NCBI GenBank assembly: GCA_002499545.1
Contig: DAME01000011.1
Span: 91,029 to 155,028, forward strand
Source of the DNA: Euryarchaeota archaeon UBA88
Lineage (GTDB): Archaea > Thermoplasmatota > Poseidoniia > Poseidoniales > Poseidoniaceae
DNA length: 64,000 bases
Reading direction: 5' to 3'
A model generated the notes under the pieces. That model was not told the origin of the DNA. It saw only the letters and a program-made list of their open reading frames with translations, and searched no databases. Numbering within the stretch: position 1 is the stretch's first letter; the number at the start of each line of letters is the position of its first letter. This document shows positions 35,516-43,135 of the stretch, piece by piece. Position numbers and translations under genes: made by a program.

Positions 35516-38500
35516 ATGAATCGCTTTGGCCCAGTTGTCGTTGGATTGATATTTTTGATGCTTGTTGCTCCGTTTACATCTATGGTTTCGCAACAGACTG
35601 CCGAACTTTCGACAGCAGAAGTCAACTTTGCAGAAGGATGGAATGTGGACCAAGACGTTCCTACTTGGCGGATTGGGGATGAGTGGGTCTATGAAACCAA
35701 ATTTGACGTGGCGCAACTCATTGCCCAGGCAAACGTTTCTGCCTCACTCAACACACTCACCGGAGATACCACCTACACCGTAGAAGATATCTTTTTCATC
35801 ACTGTTGACGGGACTCAAACCCTCGCATACAAACTCAAACTCGATGGAAGTTTCACCTCTGGTGGCAGCGGTGCAACGCTGGAAGGAGTCACTGGAAGGC
35901 TTGACATCGGTTACACTGGTGAAGACATTGTCCGAGTTCGAGATCTCGCTGTTATTAATTCAGAATTTGAACTCGATGTTTCATTTGCACCGTTTAATTT
36001 AGGATTCCTTTCCCAAAACATCGCAGTGATTTCTTTTGATACAAGTTATTCACCACCCAAGGAGAAAATCGATTTCCCGGTACACACAGGCGATCAGTGG
36101 TATATGCCATTCTTTGCATCAACGGGAGTAACGGGAAGTTCTGACTACTTCGACCCCTCGGAATTTGATACGGCTGGTCCGGAGAACAACAGTTGGCAAA
36201 TCACTGCGAATGGAGTCCCTACTGACGGGACAAGCAACATTGGATACACTGGCTGCGATGACTCATACAAAATCAATGAATGGAACGAAACCGGTGTTTC
36301 ACAAGGCTACAACTGGTATTGTCCCGCTGTTCGATACAATTCCTGGATGAGAGTCTCCAATGCGGCAGGATTTACCATCGACTGGTTACTGAAATCCTAT
36401 TCTCCTGCTGATTCTTGGGGGGTTCAAGCAACTTCAAACCCCGGTGCTCGAAACGTTGAGGTCAACGTTGATTTGCAGTTCTTAGCAACGTTACCAAATT
36501 CTGAACAAATACTCACCGCAACCTATGAAACTTCACCAGGTGGTCAGCCCCAAGGCAACAAAAACATGCAGATTCGATATGAATCAACCAACCTCTTAGC
36601 CAGCCCTACGACCAATGGTTCTGGTATGCTAGATTATCTGTTGAACGTTTCAAACGGCATTGATATGACGCCCTCAAGTGACGATTATTCCAGCAACGGA
36701 GTTATTGTTTGGGATCCCGTAACCGAAATCATAGGTGCAACAACCGTCGTGATTGATTTAACGGTAGTCGCCATTGATTTGGTGGCTCAATCCGATTCAA
36801 TCATCGTCACGAGAACTCGAGGGACCGATGTTCAAACTCTGAACCAAGCAATCGGCTACGGGGCTCTTCCAGGCGACCTTCTGTCGTTCTCTATTCCCGC
36901 TCAAAATCGAGGTGTACTCACCTCTCCACCGACCGAAATCGAAGTTATTACCCCTGATGGGACAAGTATTCGAGAATCCATCCCTGCCATCCCATCGTAC
37001 AGCGAACAACGCATTGTGGTCAACTGGACGGTACCAGCCGAAACAGCGATTGGAAACCAGACGCTGTCATTCACTGTTGACCCCGACCAATTGGTCATCG
37101 AAGATGCGAACCGAAGTAACAATGATGCGAGTGTTGACGTCTTTATCGGACGTGCTCCGACTGGATTTTTCACCTACGATGAAGGAATGTACACATTTGA
37201 CAACATCGTGTTGAACGCCACGGCAAGCTTCGACGAAGACGGCGGTGATGTAGAATGCCGCTTTGAAATTGAAACCAAACCGGGCCTGATTGATGTCATC
37301 GAAGCGCCAGACTGCATCACTCAATGGAACTGGAGTGATGGTGGAGAATGGCCGGTGACGGTCATTGTTTTCGATGAAGAACTTGACGAAGACATCGTCC
37401 AACTCAACGTATCTGTACTCAATCGTGCACCCTACATGAATCTCAGCATGGTTGAAAGTATCGACGTGGAAACCCAAGTTACCATCGATGCGAGTGACAG
37501 TGGCGATATCGATACGATTTCTCCTTCTGGCCAGCAGGTTAGCATTACCTGGCCAGGTTTAGCGTGTCAGGAAGGATTGACCCAACCAACGTGCACCATT
37601 ACACCAATGGCAGAAGGTCCAACCATCATAACTGCGGTAGCGACAGATGATGACGGTGAAACCACGACTGTGAGTTCTACCCTCGATGTGCTTAACGTGG
37701 CCCCAACACTTGAATCTCCCGAATTGTGGTACGGTGGGCAAATCCTCGAGGTCGACTCAATGGGTGCGTGGAGCCTCGATGAAGACCAAGTGGCGCTCTT
37801 GCGAATAGTCGGAGACGATACGCTGTCCGACCGGGACGATATCACCATTGAATGGCTCCCATCAGACATGGATGAAAACTGGACGGTTGCAACAAAGGGT
37901 CCATCTTCTACCGCAACTGTTTCGTGGCCTACCGCTGGACTGCACCAAATTCAAGTTTCAGCATTCGACGATGATGGAGAACGCTCTGTGGTCCGAACTG
38001 GTATGGTCAACGTCAACAACCTCCCACCTACAATCAGTGGATTAGGGTCAGACGTACCGATTTACGAAGACGATAACATCACTCTCAGTGTCGCAGTTTC
38101 TGACACTCCCTCGGACATTGATTCCCTCACCGTATGTTGGGACAGCGATGCACAAATTGACAGCAACAGCGATGGCAACATGCTCAACGATTGCGAAATG
38201 CAGGGCGTGGAAATGACCACTGCGTGGTCGACTCGGGGAATTCGACAAATCACGGCTACCGTCACGGATAATGACGGGGCTCAAGCAATGACATCGGTGA
38301 ACGTGAGTGTACTCAATCTGCCGCCATCTGCCAGCATCACCAATTCTAGCAACGTGTTTGAATTGATGGAAGGCGACAATATCACGCTCTCTGGACTCAC
38401 TTCTCGAGAGACGGCTGGGGACAAATTGACCCTTCGATACGATTGGGACAGCGACCTCATCGACAGTAACCTTGATGGCGACACGACCGGAGAGGTTGAC

Positions 38501-39277
38501 TATTCTGGGCCTGAATATACCATCACAAACCTCGAGCCAGGAACGTGGACTTTCACACTTACTGTAACCGACGATGACGGTGATTTTGCTACATCGGTGA
38601 TCACGCTCACTGTAGCTGAAAAACCCGCTGAAGGTTTCCTTGAATCCGTCAGCGCCGTACTGGGTGGTGGCACGACAGCCATCGTCGGAGGTCTTGCAGT
38701 TATTGTCATAATCTTGGCCGGATTCCTACTCCTTACCCGTAAGCGAAGCGTATCTGAGAACGAGTATTCATCGTTCTCCAACGTTCCAAAGAACCAGCCA
38801 CCTCTGCCTGACGGTCAGCCATCCTTTGCATCTGAACCAACCCTCGACATGTCGGCTCAAACCGCTGGTCTTTCACCTGACATCTACGGTCAGCAGGCCT
38901 ATGCACCACCGGTTCAAGCAGCAGCGCCGGTACAAGAAGCCCAACCTGCATACGACCCATACGCCCAACAGTATGCCGCACCTCAACAATCGTTCGCTGC
39001 TTCAACCCCGGACGCATTGGACGCTTTGATGGCACCAGAACCAACGCCGCAACCCGTTGCAGCCCCCGTTGCAGCCCCTGCAGCAGTATCGGGTCCGCCT
39101 CTGCCGAGTACAGGACTTCCACAAGGCTGGACAATGGAACAATGGCAACACTACGGCGAGCAATATCTCGCTGCACAAATGGGTCAAACCGCTCCAACAC
39201 AGCCGACAACTACCAATACCTCAACTCAATCTGCGAGCACAGATATGTCAGGATTCCTCGACGATCTCGATTTGTGA
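35516..39277 (+). CDS. Large surface protein with Ig/PKD-like repeats, membrane anchor and GLPxGWTxxQW tail (second paralogue)
   Basis: About 1253 residues. The ATG at 35516 has GGAG 6-9 bases upstream and starts a signal peptide (FGPVVVGLIFLMLVAPF). The N-terminal domain begins 'DVPTWRIGDEWVYETKF', parallel to the upstream paralogue. CARDB-like and Ig-like repeats follow ('VITPDGTSIRESIPAIPSY', 'ASFDEDGGDVECRF', 'TDDDGETTTVSS'). The membrane segment (AIVGGLAVIVIILAGFLLLTRKR, near residue 1070) leads to a Pro/Gln/Ala-rich cytoplasmic tail. Shortly before the end comes PPLPSTGLPQGWTMEQWQHY and GEQYL, nearly identical to the upstream gene. A short TQPTTTNTS-type segment and an acidic DDLDL end follow. 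The SepF-like gene starts 11 bases downstream. Confidence 0.85.
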   Translation: MNRFGPVVVGLIFLMLVAPFTSMVSQQTAELSTAEVNFAEGWNVDQDVPTWRIGDEWVYETKFDVAQLIAQANVSASLNTLTGDTTYTVEDIFFITVDGTQTLAYKLKLDGSFTSGGSGATLEGVTGRLDIGYTGEDIVRVRDLAVINSEFELDVSFAPFNLGFLSQNIAVISFDTSYSPPKEKIDFPVHTGDQWYMPFFASTGVTGSSDYFDPSEFDTAGPENNSWQITANGVPTDGTSNIGYTGCDDSYKINEWNETGVSQGYNWYCPAVRYNSWMRVSNAAGFTIDWLLKSYSPADSWGVQATSNPGARNVEVNVDLQFLATLPNSEQILTATYETSPGGQPQGNKNMQIRYESTNLLASPTTNGSGMLDYLLNVSNGIDMTPSSDDYSSNGVIVWDPVTEIIGATTVVIDLTVVAIDLVAQSDSIIVTRTRGTDVQTLNQAIGYGALPGDLLSFSIPAQNRGVLTSPPTEIEVITPDGTSIRESIPAIPSYSEQRIVVNWTVPAETAIGNQTLSFTVDPDQLVIEDANRSNNDASVDVFIGRAPTGFFTYDEGMYTFDNIVLNATASFDEDGGDVECRFEIETKPGLIDVIEAPDCITQWNWSDGGEWPVTVIVFDEELDEDIVQLNVSVLNRAPYMNLSMVESIDVETQVTIDASDSGDIDTISPSGQQVSITWPGLACQEGLTQPTCTITPMAEGPTIITAVATDDDGETTTVSSTLDVLNVAPTLESPELWYGGQILEVDSMGAWSLDEDQVALLRIVGDDTLSDRDDITIEWLPSDMDENWTVATKGPSSTATVSWPTAGLHQIQVSAFDDDGERSVVRTGMVNVNNLPPTISGLGSDVPIYEDDNITLSVAVSDTPSDIDSLTVCWDSDAQIDSNSDGNMLNDCEMQGVEMTTAWSTRGIRQITATVTDNDGAQAMTSVNVSVLNLPPSASITNSSNVFELMEGDNITLSGLTSRETAGDKLTLRYDWDSDLIDSNLDGDTTGEVDYSGPEYTITNLEPGTWTFTLTVTDDDGDFATSVITLTVAEKPAEGFLESVSAVLGGGTTAIVGGLAVIVIILAGFLLLTRKRSVSENEYSSFSNVPKNQPPLPDGQPSFASEPTLDMSAQTAGLSPDIYGQQAYAPPVQAAAPVQEAQPAYDPYAQQYAAPQQSFAASTPDALDALMAPEPTPQPVAAPVAAPAAVSGPPLPSTGLPQGWTMEQWQHYGEQYLAAQMGQTAPTQPTTTNTSTQSASTDMSGFLDDLDL

Positions 39278-39288
39278 ACGGTGAAAGA

Positions 39289-39897
39289 ATGGCAAGTTTA
39301 TGGCAATTTTTTGGATTACCGGACCCTGAATCATCGGTTGATACACGGAAACGCCCGTCCCAGATGAATGAAAAGCAACCGTCATTGAATGCACCGTTGG
39401 AACAACAGTCACTGGGCGACTCTGCGCCAGTTGATGTTCGAAAGGTTGAGCTACCTGATGTAGAACAGCCCACGATTCAACCAACGAACCTCCAAAAGGA
39501 AGTGAAGAAAATACCCGATGGGTGGAATGGACCTGTGTCTGCAGATGGAGAAGCATTCCATGATTTGGGGGCGCATTCGCACTCAAAGAATACGCTACCT
39601 CGTAGGGCACTGCGATACGTTGCGCCTGATGAAATGAAACGTATTCCGACCCAACACATGGCTCAGCGAATAGGACAAGGGGATACCATCATTGTTGATC
39701 TTCGTCCGATGGTTCACATGGATACGCACCAAAACGTATGCAGACGAGAACTGCAGCAGATGAGTAACGATGTGGGCGTCGGAATTTTTGCACTTGACCC
39801 TGAAGATAAGGTGCTACTTTTACCGGGAAACGACGTCGTTGTTGATGTTGGAAGGCATGAACTGGGACTGGTCCCGTTGTTGCACGAAGAATCATGA
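39289..39897 (+). CDS. sepF: SepF-like cell-division protein
   Basis: About 202 residues. The first residues, MASLWQFFGLP, could form an amphipathic membrane-targeting helix as in SepF. A disordered, Gln/Pro-rich linker follows, then a C-terminal domain: 'MAQRIGQGDTIIVDLRPM', 'CRRELQQMSNDVGVGIFALDPEDKVLLLPGNDVVVD'. This fits the SepF (DUF552) pattern of a G-x-x-I-V-D-L strand, a helix, a Gly-containing strand and a 'LLLP' strand. SepF anchors FtsZ to the membrane in archaea that have FtsZ. The ATG has GGTGAAAG upstream. It follows the surface protein by 11 bases, so co-transcription is likely, and it overlaps the maf stop by six bases (TCATGA). The family call is by pattern and divergent. Confidence 0.6.
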   Translation: MASLWQFFGLPDPESSVDTRKRPSQMNEKQPSLNAPLEQQSLGDSAPVDVRKVELPDVEQPTIQPTNLQKEVKKIPDGWNGPVSADGEAFHDLGAHSHSKNTLPRRALRYVAPDEMKRIPTQHMAQRIGQGDTIIVDLRPMVHMDTHQNVCRRELQQMSNDVGVGIFALDPEDKVLLLPGNDVVVDVGRHELGLVPLLHEES

Positions 39898-40461
39898 TTC
39901 TGCAACCGAACAAAGTACTTCCATCGCCGTCCCAGCAATGCCCAATACCGTTGCTTCATCTCCATCGATGAGCCGTGCATAAGCACCCATCGGACCTGCC
40001 AAGTCGTACCCTCCTGCTTTCCCCTTCCAGGATTCACTCAGTACGAGTTCTACCAATTGCTCATCGGTTAATTCATCAATTTCAACAACGGCGTATTCGA
40101 CAAAGAATCGCCATTGTCCGTGGAGTTGCAAGGCTGTGGCCGACCAAACCTGATGACGGCGCCCTGAAAGGCGGTGCAGCATCATCGCTGCCTGAACCGA
40201 ATCACTCGGTTTGCCAAGTGAGCAATTCAAATCATCAGGGTCAGCAAGCATGGTATCGCTAACGATCACCAGGTCGTGATGGTGCTGTGAAGGAACTGCA
40301 TCCACCTTTCGTTTGCAAATCGCGTGGACCTGAGATTCTACGTCGCCTTGGGGTGACCGTTCGTCTACGTCCGGCAAGCCCCTGCACTCCAAATCGACAA
40401 ACAGTGGTTCCAACATCTGAGCACGGCGGCGGGATTGTGATGCTAGCCAAACTCGAACCAT
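39892..40461 (-). CDS. maf: Maf-family nucleoside triphosphate pyrophosphatase
   Basis: About 189 residues. It hydrolyses noncanonical or modified nucleotides (house-cleaning activity), and members are linked to septum formation in bacteria. The family signature 'LASQSRRRAQML' is at the N-terminus, followed by 'VDERSPQGD', 'VIVSDTMLAD' and 'LGKPSD'. 'LSGRRHQVWSATAL' and 'GKAGGYDLAGPMGAYARLIDGD' match the C-terminal half. The catalytic Asp (usually in A-D-T) is present in the form SDT. The ATG at 40461 has GAGGAG upstream. It converges on the SepF-like gene, so two division-associated families sit side by side on opposite strands. Confidence 0.88.
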   Translation of the reverse strand: MVRVWLASQSRRRAQMLEPLFVDLECRGLPDVDERSPQGDVESQVHAICKRKVDAVPSQHHHDLVIVSDTMLADPDDLNCSLGKPSDSVQAAMMLHRLSGRRHQVWSATALQLHGQWRFFVEYAVVEIDELTDEQLVELVLSESWKGKAGGYDLAGPMGAYARLIDGDEATVLGIAGTAMEVLCSVAES

Positions 40462-40583
40462 GGGTCTCCTCGATTTCTGCTGCCGTAGGCATGCCTTATT
40501 TTCTTGCATCAGCAAAAGGGAATTTCAAGAAATTCAAGGGTGAGGTTGAAGAATCGGAGTGCATACCACAGTCCGGTGCCGGC

Positions 40584-41303
40584 ATGAGTGAACTTGGAAG
40601 AATACCAACCCACATTGAAGGATTGGACGAAAATATGCAGGGTGGAATTCCAGAAGGCCACATCTGTATTGTCGCAGGAGCATCGGGTGCAATGAAATCC
40701 AGTCTCACATTTTCTATGTTGTACAACGCTGTACTGTACGGAGAAACCAGTGGAATTTATGTCACCCTCGAACAGGGGAAGGATTCCCTTCGCTCCCACA
40801 TGTCGAACATGGGAATGAACGTGGACGATCCTCGTGTCAGAAACAGAATCGCGATTATTGACCTTTCTGATTTGCGCGTTCAACTCGATGAGCAAGGCAT
40901 GAGCAACAGGGTAGACTGGATGGGTCAACTGATTAAACAACTCACTTCATACCGCGAATCAATTGGCTTCGAACTCCTGGTATTCGACTCACTTGGAGCA
41001 TTTTTCACACTCACAAAGATGGAAAACCCACGTGATGAGATTTTCAGATTATTTGAGGCTGTTCGCCGTCTTGGCCTCACGTCCTTCTTCATCTGTGAGA
41101 TGACTGGAGAAGACAACAAACAATTTGGTGAATACGGTGTTGAAGACTATCTTTCCGACGGTGTAGTCCATCTGGTCATGGAACGTGCGGGTGACGACGT
41201 TTCACGTAAACTCGGTATTGTCAAAATGCGACACACGCGACACAGGCTTGGCTACAGGCCATTCAATTGGAAAGAAGACGAGCAACGCTTCTCGATTCTC
41301 TGA
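40584..41303 (+). CDS. KaiC/RAD55-like single-domain ATPase
   Basis: About 239 residues of the RecA-like KaiC fold. The Walker A is GASGAMKSS, with Met where most members have Gly or another small residue, and the Walker B is 'ELLVFDSLGAFF'. The catalytic-Glu region reads 'IYVTLEQGKDSLRSHM', with Glu-Gln instead of the common Glu-Glu. 'SDGVVHLVMERAG' and 'LGIVKMRHTRH' are typical of the C-terminal half. These archaeal ATPases act in signalling or regulation, but partners are unknown. The ATG at 40584, with GGTG upstream, starts just before the domain (IPTHIEGLDENMQGGIPEGH); earlier in-frame starts would overlap maf. Converges on glmS with a one-base gap. Confidence 0.8.
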   Translation: MSELGRIPTHIEGLDENMQGGIPEGHICIVAGASGAMKSSLTFSMLYNAVLYGETSGIYVTLEQGKDSLRSHMSNMGMNVDDPRVRNRIAIIDLSDLRVQLDEQGMSNRVDWMGQLIKQLTSYRESIGFELLVFDSLGAFFTLTKMENPRDEIFRLFEAVRRLGLTSFFICEMTGEDNKQFGEYGVEDYLSDGVVHLVMERAGDDVSRKLGIVKMRHTRHRLGYRPFNWKEDEQRFSIL

Positions 41304-41304
41304 T

Positions 41305-43125
41305 TCACTCAACGGTGACCGACTTCGCTAGATTCCTTGGCCTGTCAACGTTACAGTCGAGTGCCAAGGCTGTGTGATACGCGATTAGTTGGGTGGGAAT
41401 CACCGTCAGCAGTGGTGAAAGAAGCGAGTGGACACGTGGAACGGGGATACTGACGTCACCTTCAACAGCAATATCATCGCCCTGTTCGTGAATGAGGATT
41501 ATTTTGGCACCTCTCGCCCTGCATTCATGAATCGCTGAAATTGTCTTCGTTTTGACGTGGTCGTTCGGTGCGATGAATACCACCGGACTGCCTTCTTCAA
41601 GCAGAGCGATTGGACCGTGTTTCATTTCTCCGGCAGGATAAGCCAAGCAAGGAATATAGGCGATTTCCATCAATTTCAAAGCGCCTTCTTTCGCTACGGG
41701 AGCGGATATTCCACGTCCCAAAAACAGAACGCTCTTGGCCTCTTTGATCAGTTCGACGGCTTCTGAAATTGGTCCTTGATGTTCGAGATATTCCTCAATT
41801 AGGTGAGGTACTTGTTGTAATTCTTTGATGATTTCCTTGCCTTTCTCTCTGCTGATGGAACGCGAACGTCCAATCTGAAGAGCGAACATCGTGAGTGCTG
41901 CAACCATGTTTGAGAACGCTTTAGTCGAGGCAACTGCCTGTTCAGGACCAGAGTGGATGTAGACGCCTTTGCCGCATTCGCGAGCAATCGATGAACCAAC
42001 AACGTTCACGACACCATAGACGCTGCCGCCCTTGAGCTGAATTTCCTTGACTGCTGAAAGCGTATCAGCGGTTTCACCAGATTGCGTGATAGCGAAATGC
42101 AGTGCGTTGGGGTTGATGACCGGGTCGTTGTGCCTGAATTCACTTGCGATATGAGCTACAGCAGGGATACGCGCCAAACCTTCAATCAAAATTTGACCAA
42201 TCTCTGCTGCATTGTAAGCGGTTCCACATCCAAGTAATCGAACGTGCGGTACGCTTGATAATTTTCTCGGTTCAAGTTTGAGCCCCCCAAGTCTGCCGTT
42301 TCCATCGACACGATCGAGCCGACCGCTGATACAGTGGCGAAGCGCATCTGCTTGTTCATAGATTTCCTTGATCATAAAGTGCGGATAGTCTCCAAGTTCA
42401 GAGTCACCCCACTCCTGTTCGAGAACCGTAATGTTGGCTGCAAAATTCTTCCCTTTGAGAGTCGATAGAGACATTGAATGAGCGGTAAGGGTTGCGATTT
42501 CTCCGTCTTCAAGGAACACAACGCGCTGGGTGTGCGGCGTAAGGGCATGAGGGTCGCTGGAAACGAACATTTCGTTTTCGCCCTGCCCAATAATCAGCGG
42601 GGAACCGTTTCGTGCACAAACGATAGAATCGTGTTCAAGAAACAGCACACAAATCCCCCACGTCCCTCGGATTTGATGAAGTGTTCGCCGCACGGCATTT
42701 TCCGGATGGTTATCGACTGAAAGTTCACGCTCGATGATGTGAGCGAGAACCTCTGAATCTGTCTCGCTTTGAAGTTCAACACCTTGAACAGAAAGTGAAG
42801 TGCGTAACATCCGGGCATTTTCGATGATTCCGTTGTGAACGATCACCACTTTACCGTTTGCAGATTCGTGAGGGTGTGCATTGGCATCGGTGACACCACC
42901 ATGCGTTGCCCAACGAGTATGTGCAATTCCTACGTTCCCAGAAATCTCGGATGGTAGGACGGTCATGAGGTCAGCAACCTTGCCAACTTTCTTGTGAATT
43001 CCAATGGCGCCGTTTTTGACTGCGATACCTGTAGAATCATAACCCCGATATTCGAGACGCCTCAAACCATCGAGTAAAATTGTGGACGCCTGCCGAGGAC
43101 CAAGGTAGCCAAATATTCCACACAT
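41305..43125 (-). CDS. glmS: Glutamine-fructose-6-phosphate aminotransferase (isomerizing)
   Basis: About 606 residues. It forms glucosamine-6-phosphate for amino-sugar and glycan synthesis. The start MCGIFGYLG gives the N-terminal nucleophile Cys after Met removal; this fixes the ATG at 43125. The glutaminase domain has 'THTRWATHG' (TRWATHG), and two SIS domains follow ('LLGCGTAYNAAEIG', 'SGETADTLSA', 'LFLGRGISAPVAKEGALKLME'). The C-terminus 'DRPRNLAKSVTVE' matches the conserved end. The gene lies 10 bases behind the giant subtilase gene in the same direction, so a shared transcript is probable. Confidence 0.97.
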   Translation of the reverse strand: MCGIFGYLGPRQASTILLDGLRRLEYRGYDSTGIAVKNGAIGIHKKVGKVADLMTVLPSEISGNVGIAHTRWATHGGVTDANAHPHESANGKVVIVHNGIIENARMLRTSLSVQGVELQSETDSEVLAHIIERELSVDNHPENAVRRTLHQIRGTWGICVLFLEHDSIVCARNGSPLIIGQGENEMFVSSDPHALTPHTQRVVFLEDGEIATLTAHSMSLSTLKGKNFAANITVLEQEWGDSELGDYPHFMIKEIYEQADALRHCISGRLDRVDGNGRLGGLKLEPRKLSSVPHVRLLGCGTAYNAAEIGQILIEGLARIPAVAHIASEFRHNDPVINPNALHFAITQSGETADTLSAVKEIQLKGGSVYGVVNVVGSSIARECGKGVYIHSGPEQAVASTKAFSNMVAALTMFALQIGRSRSISREKGKEIIKELQQVPHLIEEYLEHQGPISEAVELIKEAKSVLFLGRGISAPVAKEGALKLMEIAYIPCLAYPAGEMKHGPIALLEEGSPVVFIAPNDHVKTKTISAIHECRARGAKIILIHEQGDDIAVEGDVSIPVPRVHSLLSPLLTVIPTQLIAYHTALALDCNVDRPRNLAKSVTVE

Positions 43126-43135
43126 ACAGGATTCC

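Noticed and set aside
38733..39209. Open frame of 158 codons on the minus strand
   Set aside because: Mirror of the repetitive Gln/Pro/Ala coding tail of the surface protein.
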